Source of the DNA: Udeniomyces pyricola
Taxonomy: Eukaryota; Basidiomycota; Tremellomycetes; Cystofilobasidiales; Mrakiaceae
DNA: 64,000 nucleotides
Direction: 5' to 3'
Assembly (NCBI GenBank): GCA_039545295.1
Contig: BCIK01000028.1
Span: 276,587-340,586, forward strand
Shown one piece after another: positions 51,285 to 61,675 of the stretch. Every line of letters starts with the position of its first letter. Position 1 is the first letter of the stretch. The notes below the pieces were generated by a model that worked only from the letters and a program-made list of their open reading frames with translations, did not search any database and was not told the origin of the DNA. The position numbers and the translations under genes are program-made.

Positions 51285-52006
51285 TCAATTAGTGTTACCC
51301 GCCTTGATGAAGAGGGTAAAGATCATACCGATTCCAGTGAGGAACGACGCTGATCGTAGTTTGGACGTGAAGGCATCGGGGCCGTTGATGTAGAGGTAGT
51401 TATACGTAATCCTATCCGACGAAAATCAAGACAAAAAGTAAAGGACGCGTTAAGGAACCAGGCGAATGTGTTTTGACGTTTTTTTTTCTTTTTCATGATG
51501 GCCAGTCCATTCGCTCTTGGACCTGAAATTGTGACGGAACGATGACTCACCTGGATGCAACATATCCAGTGGCGATTAAGTTGAGGGTCGAGACGGGAAG
51601 CTTTGCCCAGTTGCCGGCGAGAATAGCAGCGGCGTAAAGGCCAATGTTCTCGAATCCATTCTGCTGGGCGGACTCAGCGCGAAGGACCTTGGTTTCGAGA
51701 GCAGTCCTCTTGTCTTTGGTGTTGAGACTGGCGATGGTGGCTCGAGGTCTAGAGGATTAGTGGAGGATGTGACGAGGCGATCAGCTCTGAGCATGGCAAA
51801 TGGAGATGGAATGATATTGTGTAGATCCATATATGTATATGAGCGGGCATGATGAGCGTTGAACCTTGAACGCACTGAGAATTGTCCCAGACGCCGCTCT
51901 TGCGGTACAGACTGATGGCATAGAAGTGGGCCGAGGCGGAGACGATCCAGACGGCAGGAATGGAGTAGAGGGAATAGTTGAAGGTGGAGGAGAGGAAGGC
52001 GGACAT
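51285..52006 (-). CDS. MAPEG-family membrane protein
   Basis: MAPEG proteins are four-span ER membrane proteins; some are glutathione-dependent enzymes, many fungal ones have no known substrate. Exons: complement of 51876-52006, 51551-51748, 51285-51411, giving 151 residues, the usual size. Sequence: SLYSIPAVWIVSASAHFYAI (span 1), the cytosolic loop PRATIASLNTKDKRTALETK, AESAQQNGFENIGLYAAAIL (span 2; the E/QNxxEN-like patch is a family hallmark), LPVSTLNLIATGYVASR (span 3), then TSKLRSASFLTGIGMIFTLF (span 4). The Arg residues thought to bind glutathione in the active members are not all evident, so catalytic activity is open. Its 496-bp promoter is shared with the Ser-rich gene. Confidence 0.85.
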
Positions 52007-52502
52007 GGCTTGAGGTTGTCGTATATATCTAGGAAATAGCTAGCAGCTTGAAGAGTATATACATACCTGGCAAGCCGGATCGAGAGTATGTCGAAGCCGC
52101 TAATGTACCATGCGCGCGTTGATTCCGCGAAACGTAACAAACAATGTAATCGTCGATGGTGTTGGGTTCATCTGGCAATTTATGTGGATGGCAGTTCGCT
52201 TAGATGGGAATAGATATGATAGCAAAACGACTGCTGGAGACAAGAGGGTCGTTATGTTTTCAATTCATTAATTTTTTCATTTTGTTTTTGCTACAAAGAA
52301 TCACTGATGAATATATATACACAGATCCAATCTGTTGGGGCCCCCAACGGAACAATCGTCGCCGGTCCCGTCCGATAATTCCTACTTGTATTACTCCCCT
52401 CCTCTTTTCCCTTTCACCTCCCATCGGACATCTCCATCGTCGCCCTCGAGCAATACTCCTGGTTGCCTACACACTTACCGCATTCCATACATACGACTAC
52501 TC
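52007..52502. promoter_or_regulatory. Divergent promoter region of the MAPEG gene and the Ser-rich gene
   Basis: It contains a TATA-like patch (gaatatatatacac near 52310) about 190 bp upstream of the Ser-rich start, then C/T-rich leader sequence. No gene seen. Confidence 0.5.
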
Positions 52503-53801
52503 ATGACTACAAATCATCACCGCTCGCTCTCTTTCCCGTCCTTTCTGGTCGATCCAGATCATCGTCCGTCCATGCTAGACCCGCTCCTATCCGCATCATC
52601 ATCCGCCCCCTTCACGCCAGAGCCCACATACTCAACATCATCTGCCACAGCTTCTCGCAAGAGTCTCAATCAGTCCTCTACCCCGTTACAAGGCTCGCGA
52701 GCCCGCTCTTTTTCTTCGTCCACATCGCCAGGGTTCAACTCTGTCTCCGGTCCATCTGCATCATCCTCGTCAAACGCCTTTGGCATGGAAGACTTTTTCG
52801 GTCTTGGTCTGGCCTCTTTACCTTCAACACGATATCACTGGCAGAGATATGAGGAGGCCGATCACTCCCACAACGACTATGCCCCCCGAGATCCCGGCGA
52901 CAGCGATAGTGACGACGACGTCGATCTTATGGTACACCTCAAAAGACGGCGCAGTAGAGATGTACTGCTCTTAACGTCTTCAACCAACCCTGGTGCTGGT
53001 CAATATTCGCCGTCGACTCCATCGTCACAACCTTCATGGCATGAAGAGGACGATGACGATCCGTCGGTGCTCTCTCTTATCAATTCTGGTCAGTTCTGCG
53101 TCGTCTTACTTAGTCCAAAAGTCAATTATCTTCTCGGCAAACTCAGATTACACGAAAGGCTCCGTCTGAAACTGCTGTACTGACGACGTGATCTTTGCCC
53201 TCCGTCGCTTTCAACACTTCTGCCGTCATCACACGCACGCCTGATAGCTGTGGCAGTACTGAGCCCTCCAGCATCGCACTTGAAAAATCTGGCTCTTTCC
53301 ACGCTGTCGCTCTCCCCAAATGTATCGCCCTCATTATCCTTGGCCTCGCTTTCGTTGTCCTCAACACCAGCATTATCTCCTTCAATCTCTGGGGCTCAAC
53401 TGCCACTCTCTTCGACCATGCCATTATCAGAAGGAACTTCATCACTCTTACGACCCTCTTCCCCACTACCCCGCTGGCCGTCTTCACCGTTAGCAGTTCC
53501 TTCGAGAGTGATGGACTCCACTCTACAACCTCTCAGTCCGTCATCAGACGTCACCAGTCTACCATCTCCAGGATCTGTCTCATCCCTCAAGTCTGCTCAG
53601 AGCCGACAAGGGAGTACCGATACCTTCATTAGCGGGGTGGGTGAAGGCGAGAAAGAAGCCATCAAGGAGAAAAAGGTTACCTTCGCACTCGATCTTGTCG
53701 TTTCGGAAGATGATGATGACGGCGGCGAGGAAGAGGTGGTAGAGGCAGTTGGAATGGCTAAGAGCGTGAGCGTTAGTTGGCGGGACTGGATTGGCGTATA
53801 A
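52503..53801 (+). CDS. Unknown Ser/Pro-rich protein with acidic blocks
   Basis: Exons: 52503-53088 and 53248-53801, giving 379 residues; not recognised. The start MTTNHHRSLSFPSFLVDP is preferred; an in-frame ATG 56 codons upstream would add leader-like sequence. Features: Ser-rich N-terminal 130 residues; a short ordered patch FGMEDFFGLGLASLPSTRYH; acidic runs GDSDSDDDVD and EEDDDDPSVL; basic KRRRSRD; a long Ser/Leu/Pro segment; and a C-terminal KEKKVTFALDLVVSEDDDDG. KKVTFA resembles the RVxF docking motif of protein phosphatase 1, so a PP1-binding role is conceivable but unproven. No membrane span. Confidence 0.6.
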
Positions 53802-53956
53802 CGTCAGGCTACAGCAGATAGATCCTTTTGATCCATCCACGAATATCTTTAACCGTGAGATGAATTGTCAGTATAGGGTTCATGTATGCCTACGGATATG
53901 AGTGATTGTAAGACCGATGCAAGACACTAGAGCCTGATATGATGTAAGAAATAACA

Positions 53957-56111
53957 TCAATCTCGCCTTGCACGTCCCCCCGAGCCCTCAGCCTCGCGGC
54001 GTCGAAATTCGCGACGATCCTTGGTTGCGTCTACGCCCCGAATCTTGCCCCATCCCGCCAGCGGAACGACCATACACGAGCAATTATCCTGTGAATTGAG
54101 ATCCTCTGCAAAAGAGACGACTGCCCTAGCAGCAATAGCGGGCGAAGTGGCGTTACGGCACAGATCGATGATTTCTTGGTCGCTGATAGTCGAACACACT
54201 CCATCGCTATGGAAATGAAATGTATCACGAGCAACGAGTCGCGGTTGGGAAACGGATATATATAAACATATAGTATCAGTGAACGAGACAGGAATCATGT
54301 CTTTATGTATACATGAGTATCGCATCGAGACATACCTGACAAACGCCATGAACGCAAACTCTTGCCCGTTGATGACGCGACTGCCGACCTGCGGCTCAGC
54401 AGTGACGCCAACCTCTTTCCAACGACCGTCGCCAAAGGCGCGCGTATTTTCCACCGAACCCAGCCAGCGACTCTCGCCGAATGCATCGACAACAGAGCCA
54501 CCAGTGATTTGTGACATACGACGAAGCCTTGCAGCCTCTGTCCGTGTTTCTGCATGATGAGGCTCAGTGAGCGGTTGGGCTAGACCAGTGTCGCAGGGGC
54601 AGAGAAGGATGCGCGTGTCTCTGGAGACAAAGAAAGGGCATCAATCCGCATCATTAGCATCACCTCTCACGTTGGACTGGACTATCACATGTAACTTACC
54701 CGCAATGAGCAACGATAATGGATAGCTTCTTGGACTCAAAGAACGGAGTTGTTTTTGGCGTTTCCAGTGAGTGAAGTATGGCGATAGATGCGGTCGACCC
54801 ACAACTTTCAGCCGCAGGAATAGTCTCCAGGATAGTTCTGTCGGCCTAGAATGAGTAAGCAGGAAAAAACGAGCAAGATGAGTTCATCAGTCGGTATTCG
54901 TGAAGATCATGCCTCGAAGTATGGTTGTCGAGAAAAACCAGGTTGATACGGACTTTAAGGAAAGCTAGAGTCAGGCGTTCAGGGATGGATAGGCGCGTTG
55001 GAACGGCCTCACGAAGATGTGATAGGATGCCTTTGCCATGAGACGCAAGGTGACATGGTTGTTCAGGCCGATGTGACGTCAAGGCACTCGAAGTGAACTA
55101 AACTGTGATGGTTCCGGCCGACTTACCTCCCTGGAAGCGACGGAAATAGCCGCCTAAAGGAACATTGTCAAATGTCAGCTTAACCTCTGGATCAACAAGG
55201 AAAGGAAGTATGACGAACCAATGCTTTGAGTGCTTCGCACAACCTCTTCGACCTCATCTGGCCGGACATCCTCGATCAATGAATGTAGATGATCTTTTAG
55301 CCAAGCTGAGACCGAGCCTCCACCATGGCTGCCACAAAGAGGAGAAATCAAGATCAACGTGCGTAATCGATGGATGAATCATCACACAGAAAAATGACCG
55401 TTGACTCAACCGCTGACTTACCCATCAAAAATGCCGAAGAATGCAACCTCTCCGGCGGAGGACGACTGTGAAGGTTCCCAGCCTCTAGCGCTCTCTTCTC
55501 CTTGCTCGTTGGGCTGATTGAAGAAAGCAAAACTTGAGACTGGGGACGATGCTGGTCGCTTGGCCTTCTTGAGCGCGCCAGGCGCTGTGAGCTGGGTCGA
55601 CCGGAGTGAGTCTTGTAACTCTCCAGGGCAGAGCGAAAGGGCATACTGAGCCAGGGTATCCTCTTGATGGCTTGTCAAGTATAATTGGCGTAGGATGGAC
55701 CAACCACGAATGGAAGTGGAAAACGAGTAGGCGAATGCAGGAGAAGACCGATGGTCAGATATCCGGTCGAGACCGTTACAATCTCTTGGCCCCAACACTG
55801 GCATCAAGATGACCCACCTTCGCTGTCCTCTGCTCTGATAGACACCCACGATCTTGGACTTCGTATTGAGTGGGTATCGAACAGTTGCGCCTTTACGCGA
55901 ACGGGTCAGTTATATCAAACCCCCTCGGTTGCATGCGATGAACACGAATGATGAGCGAGAACACACCATTGGGAGTGACCCCCCGTACGTAGTCGGTGAA
56001 AGCTCGTTGAGAGATTTTGAATGAAGATGGAGAGCCAGGAGGTCGGTCTATAGGAATGTGTCGAGAAGCCGGACGAATAGACGAAAACATCGAGGGGGAT
56101 ACACGCATCAT
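53957..56111 (-). CDS. PTC6: PP2C-type protein phosphatase, PTC6-like
   Basis: Mg2+/Mn2+-dependent Ser/Thr phosphatase; yeast Ptc6 is mitochondrial and linked to mitophagy. Exons: complement of 55967-56111, 55818-55890, 55422-55670, 55219-55328, 55127-55153, 54954-55030, 54700-54845, 54336-54620, 53957-54206, giving 453 residues. PP2C motifs in order: GVYQSRGQRSHQEDTLAQYA, FFGIFDGHGGGSVSAWLKDH (metal Asp and Gly), ESCGSTASIAILHS, IVAHCGDTRILLCPC, PLTEPHHAETRTEAARL, LGSVENTRAFGD, FVSDGVCSTISDQEI, and QDNCSCMVV with the last metal Asp. The N-terminal 30 residues (MMRVSPSMFSSIRPASRHIP) are basic without acids, fitting mitochondrial import. DAFGESRWLGSVENTRAFGD is characteristic of the Ptc6 branch. 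A 60-residue insert separates the ED and DGHGG motifs. Confidence 0.88.
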
Positions 56112-56570
56112 AGCGGGGAAGATGCACCCAGACGCTTAAAGGTGAATACTCGGCAGAGGAGGTTATGGGGTAGAGCGTTGAGGCGATGCTTTAGAGAGCA
56201 AGGTGATGATATGATGAATGGTCGAAGGCAGGATGGACACGCGCGGAAATGATGTTGAGGACAAACGAGGATTGGGTCAAGGAAAAGATGAGAAGTCAAA
56301 AGGCTAGACAAAGGTAGCGGAAGGCATGTCGGTACAGGGGAAACGTTGGTGGGACGTTGTCGAACGTCACAGGACTGATCATGAACAGCAGCTTATTTGC
56401 ATATACTCATGTACTCGTTCAACGTTCAGGCCGGTCAGGCTCAGAGCTCGGAGCTCGGCGCTCGTCGAGCGGATAATGCGGTGATGATCGACCGTACTGT
56501 ACATGTTCAACGCGCACGACCGCAAGAAACCACATCCCACCACCACGGCCTTCCTGCCTTCCTCTTCGCC
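56112..56570. promoter_or_regulatory. Divergent promoter region of PTC6 and PET117
   Basis: About 460 bp between two genes for mitochondrial proteins. No specific motif identified. Confidence 0.5.
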
Positions 56571-57117
56571 ATGAGCCTCGCCTCCAAAGCTTCCAAACGA
56601 ACGTTCTATGGCTCAATCGTCTTCACCCTCCTCACCGTTGCTGGCGCCCATTACGCGCAGAAAGTCGAGTCTGAAGTTGGTCGCATTTTCTCCCCCAAAT
56701 ATCTCGCTAATCGATCGATTCTTGCATCGATCGAAGGGTTCGTCGTCCACCCGTCTCTACTGACATTCCCATTCTATGCACTTATTCCAGAATATGTATC
56801 AAGGTGTCGTAAAAGATGAGGCTCGACGCAAGGAACGTGCCCAAAGCAAGGTCACACACCTGTCGGACGTCCTGCCAGACTCAATCAGCGCTCTCGCTCC
56901 CGACGCTATTGCTTCGATTCCCATGCCGTCAATACCGTCGCCATCAACCGTTCCCGCCATCCTTGGGTACGATCCTCCGGTCGCTAAACCAGCTGGGTCA
57001 AAGTCTGAGGCACAAAAGGAGAGGGACAAACACGAACGGCAGCGCGACTTTGTCATGTCTCAGCAGCGGCAGGAAAAGCTCTTACGAGACCAAAGCTTAG
57101 CCGACGACGCGGAATAA
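56571..57117 (+). CDS. PET117: PET117-family cytochrome c oxidase assembly factor
   Basis: Pet117 couples heme a synthesis to complex IV assembly in the mitochondrial inner membrane (family knowledge). Exons: 56571-56675 and 56791-57117, giving 143 residues. The family core is clear: MSLASKASKRTFYGSIVFTL then LTVAGAHYAQKVESE (the single membrane anchor), then NMYQGVVKDEARRKER (family HxGxxxDxxRR element). After the core the protein carries about 75 extra residues: a Pro/Ser segment (SIPMPSIPSPSTVPAILGY) and a charged helix, making it longer than yeast Pet117 (107). The donor is GTTGGT. Confidence 0.85.
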
Positions 57118-60100
57118 ATGGACATTCAATGACAGTAACGACTCGACTTGTCGTAGCTAATGGACGAACGTTTGGAACATAGTCTCCATCCGAAGCACTG
57201 ACGATGACCAGGATGTTTCATGGATACCACCTCGACCAGGGACGATTGAGCTAAGCAGGGATAATGACTGCAAATCGCTGTGTTCTGTAACGGCCTGCAT
57301 CCTCGTCTGTCTCTTCAGTAGCAACGCCATGGTCGCAATCTTGGTTTCGCATAACCTTTTCACTCATCGACATCCTGGAAAAATCTAACCTGCATCAACC
57401 CATCTCATCCATCATCTTTCCGAGTTTCCATTTTATCAACCTTGATGGTACTTTTTGCTTCGTCGTTGAGCACCCCATCTAACCATTCAACAAGGTAATC
57501 TCACGTACGCATTACCTTACTTCTGTATACCGCAGCTCCTAGCTCGCTGATAATAAACTATCTACGACATCGCCGATCATGTAAGGGGAAGGAAGTATAA
57601 CGTCAAGAGATGGCAACTCAAAGCTGGAAGTAGAACCCTCCTCAATCGCATCTGCCGTGCCTTCTTTTTTTCTTGTTGAAGACTCTCCTCGCTAATTCAC
57701 ATCCCTCATTAGCCCTCTGACGAACCTCACTCTCTTGTCTGAGCATATACACAACTTGGCCTTCTGGCTGGCCGTCTGTGACTGATGTCCTTGGCTTCAG
57801 TGCCGCAACTTTGAACGGTAGAATGTGCAATCAGAATGGTGACGATGCTCAGGATTAGAGGTGTAGTAGTGCTGATCGAACTGTACGAAGTACTGTGTCG
57901 TCGTGGAAGCCTGGTGCAAGACTGGTGGCACGGAATGCTAGATCGCACGTAGCAATCCTTCGATTGGTAGATAATATTACGCGATATAATTCTTTTTCAC
58001 CTCGATGATGCCATGATTCCGTTCAACAGTCATCAACACAAACAGCTTCTCATGTTCCGATAGACAAGCAATGTGAACATTTGTACGATCAGTCCAATAC
58101 GCAATCAATGCATCATGTATGCGGTATATAATCAATCGCAAAATCGGACGACCACGTGTCATGGTTTCAGGCGGTGCAGGGCAAGAAAGATTGTGCATCG
58201 ATGCGGAGCTTTCACTTTTGGATTCGACGACTGTGTCAAACCGTTTCCTGTCCTATCCACCCGCTTCGATTCCTTCACCCTCCTCGTTTCCTTCCTTTTC
58301 GTCTTTTTGCCCCTCCATTCAAGGCTTCCGTCCCTCCTACCTGTGAGTTCTCTCTTCCCCTCTATCTCACTCACGGTTGCTGCATCATACACATGAAGAT
58401 CTTCTCAGAATCGCCCCAAGACAACCCTCGTGGTAACAGCGAGGGCTCTCTGCCGACAAAGTCTACACACTCTTTTCAAAAGAGGCTGAACCCCAACGTC
58501 CCCCCCCCCTCCCCCCACCTTTCTCGTGAACTTTTTCTTACGTCTACATTGTATTCAAGACACTGTACTCATGTATCTTTGTCTTCCGTTCTCGATTTCA
58601 CCCATCCAAACGACAAAGCACCTTCCCTTTTCCATGCCGTTCAGCTTCTCGTTCGACCCTATATCCATTTTTGTTGTATTTCACGATTAAACCTGCTCTA
58701 GTTGGTCCTACGTCGAGATTCTGGAGGCATTATCGTTGCAGGTCTTTGGCTAGGCTTGATTCTCATGAGTTTGAAAATGAGAGTGAGTGTTCCGTTCCAT
58801 TCATTCATCCGCTCGCAGATTCGGACGATCTTTTGCAAGGATGCATACAACTCTTATCTACATCTGTAGCGCTAAGCTTTGAAGACAAAACCACATCTAT
58901 CTTTGTCTGAGCATCCTGATCGTTCGGGTGCGACATGACTTCGGCGCTTGGCTATGTATCTTCATGGCCTGACACCATTCTCTTCACCTCTCGGACAGTT
59001 TTTATTTGGTCTGTTCTTTTTCTAAATTCAATCCATGTACACAGCACTTCTTCTTTGTATGAGATGTTCCACTATGTCATTTTCATTGGATCAAATTGCT
59101 TTACAGTTGTCTTTGTCAACATTCATTCAATGCCTTTTCTTCCCTGATCTCGACTTCCGTTTGCCTGTATTCGCGCACATTGAGCCAGCCATTCATCTCG
59201 ATTCTTTCGTCTACCTCGCTTAACTGTCCTCGACCTCAACGAAGACAAGGCACCCAGTCATCCTTACTCGTTGAGGCTTCTAACGAACCACAAGGTTGAC
59301 GCTGATCTGGGCATGAATCAACACATGACTCTCGACCCAATCGTTCGGAGTTCTCAAGAATGCATCAGATCATACTGATCATCGCTTATTGCTTCTCGAA
59401 CCTGCTTCTCGAATACAATGTCACAGTGCCACTATGTATGCTCCCTTGCTACATCGCCATGCTTGCGGCAATAGCGGTCACTTTTCTTTGCCTGATATGT
59501 GATTGGACTACTCACTGTTAACTGTCAAAACTCTGTCGCTTCTTGCTTGGGATTAACGAAACATAACAGCTTGGAAAAGACAGAACAAAGCACACGTTTC
59601 GTCGTCCTGGCCTATTAGACCAGAGCTTGGCATTTTAGTCGGTCGTTGTGTTACGACTGCCATGGATGTAGCTCGGGTCACTTTCTTTCTTTCTTCTCTG
59701 TTCTTTTTTATTTAATCATTCTCTTCATCATCTACTCTTTGGTTACGGCTACATCCCATAACTCTCGTCCGTGGGATGTCCCCTCTGCCATGCGTCGGCC
59801 ACTGGAGCAAAACAGATATGGCTGGTTCAGAGTCGCTTCTTCTCAAACGACTTACGGATAGATAGTATAGTTTGCATCCCAAGACTTGATGATGTCTTTT
59901 CAATTCACTTGATCAATCATTCGTCATCTGTCTCTATGCGGCCAGGCCAGAAGGTCGGAACGTCCAAAGGTCATGGATATAACAAAGAAAAGAAGTTCCA
60001 AAATTGCTTATGGTCGTCTATACTGTGCTGGTCGTCCTGATGAGGCGTCTACCAGACGTTTGAATGATTGATCTTGTGGACGTCCACACAACGATCTGTA

Positions 60101-60609
60101 ATTGTCTGAGGGTATGTCCACAGGACCGTTCACACGATCCTCTCGTTGTCTACTCACATGACTGGCAAGGCATTGTACGTCAAGTCAGAAATCTAACTAG
60201 CTGTACGAGATTGGCGATGAAGGCGGAAGCTTCCGTCGGGCCCTAGTACTATCGGATGTCTGCCAGAGTGAAAGCCTTGAGCCTCCTGTACGTAAAGTTG
60301 AACATTGTTCATTAGAAGCGATCACCCGACTGACTCGGACCGTTGCTTCAGCCGATTCAACGATGTGCAAAAGCGAGTCGTCGATTCCCCACGTGGCGGC
60401 GGGGGCCCTGATATTCTTCTCTTATTCGATCTCCATGTCGAAGTCGGCTCCGTTCATGGCAGCAGGCTGGGAAGGCATCAGTGTTGATGATTGGTTTGTG
60501 ATGTGAGGAGTCGAAAGGGATGAATGTAAGGTTAAGTAAGGAGATGGGAAAGAGGGGGAGTGTACAAAGGTGATGAATGAATCGATGAATGCTGAGCGCT
60601 GAGAGCTGC
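57118..60609. other. Gene-poor region, 3.5 kb
   Basis: No gene I can support. It contains C/T-rich stretches (58240-58700), AT-richer parts, many short open frames without family resemblance, and copy B of the diverged repeat (59727-59830). A minus-strand open frame at 57642-57948 has a hydrophobic stretch but no frame that holds together. Confidence 0.5.
59727..59830 (+). repeat. Diverged repeat, copy B
   Basis: Partner of the copy at 47725-47830 in inverted orientation. Its open frame reads YSLVTATSHNSRPWDVPS then AMRRPLE. Differences between copies include one in-frame 3-nt indel. Confidence 0.6.
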
Positions 60610-61675
60610 TCCATGAAGCTTACGAGGCACCAGGCCCCAGGCTCGTTCCGAGTTTCGAGCTCCGAGACTCATAGATGAACACAGCACCCGGCTTCGCCAC
60701 CTAGCGATGACCTTTGCAACAGGCTCGCCAGACCCGCAGACATTCGAAAGCATCTCCTTGTCATAGATCTCGTGGCGCAACTCCGCTGGATTGATCTCTC
60801 GGGAATGGAAGGCGAAAGGATGGAGCAGGTTGTTGGCATCACGTTGGGATATGATACTACCGAGGGCAAAGTCAGATGCATCGATCTCGATGATGACGGG
60901 AAGGGAGGGACCAAAACAGGTGAGGATCGGAGCACAGGTAAAAGATGCCTTGAGGGGGTCGGATGCCTGCAGAGTTGCACTATCAAAGTCAAAGACGGCA
61001 TCTTCTCGGAGAACTCGAGTAAGAGGGCGGGCGATTTGCGGAAATAACTTGATGAACCTGCGGTAGAAGTGAGCGAATCCAAGGAACGTCTGTACTCCGC
61101 GCATAGAATGGGGAGGGGGGATAATCTGTCACAGTCATTATCTTGACCGGATCCATCTTGTTACCGAGGACACCTACGATATAGTCAAGAAAGTCAACTT
61201 CATCCTGATAGCACTTCTCAGGCTTTACCCAGAGCTCGGTGGCGAGGAACTTTTCGAGAACGTCTTGAACGTGTCTCATATGCTCGGACCTGGTGCGGGA
61301 AAAGATAAGGAATTCGTCAAGGTAGACGATAACAGTGATGTCGAGATACTGGCATTGTGAGTCGACCATGAAGAACTGGAAAGAAGCAGAAGGCATGACC
61401 TTGTACTGGAAGTGACCGTAGTGGCAACGGAAAACAGTCTTCCATTTCTCTTCTTCTGCGATACGTAGAGATTTGTAGGCACCGCGAAGATTGAGCTGTG
61501 GAAATACTTGGGCTTCAGCCGAGTTGTCGAGAGATTCATAGATCAGAATCAGTGGGTAGCGAATCCTTCACGGTAATTGCGATTATGCCATGATAGTCGA
61601 CGCAGAGGCTGAGCGAGCCATCAGCCTTCTTCACAATCACGATAAGGAGTACCAGCAAGAGAGTTGTGAGCTAGA
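60610..61675 (-). mobile_element. Degenerate Ty3/gypsy retrotransposon pol fragment
   Basis: A broken reverse transcriptase-RNase H region read on the minus strand. Visible blocks: KADGSLSLCVDYHGI (RT motif DGSxRLCVDYRxLN) near 61620; YKSLRIAEEEKWKTVFRC; VYLDEFLIFSRTRSEHMRHV, where the usual YxDD is YLDE; the connection block GVQTFLGFAHFYRRFIKLFP near 61080; and the RNase H start IEIDASDFALGSIIS. The frame shifts at least twice, near 61545 and in a homopolymer near 61110-61120. Neither protease, integrase nor clear terminal repeats are seen, so it is a truncated dead copy. Confidence 0.85.

Noticed and set aside
57642..57948. Small minus-strand open frames with a hydrophobic stretch (LILSIVTILIAH)
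   Set aside because: The hydrophobic and the charged parts lie in different frames and no clean splice joins them.
60422..60482. Short minus-strand peptide MPSQPAAMNGADFDMEIE before a stop
   Set aside because: It looks like a protein C-terminus, but no upstream exon with a proper acceptor is visible.
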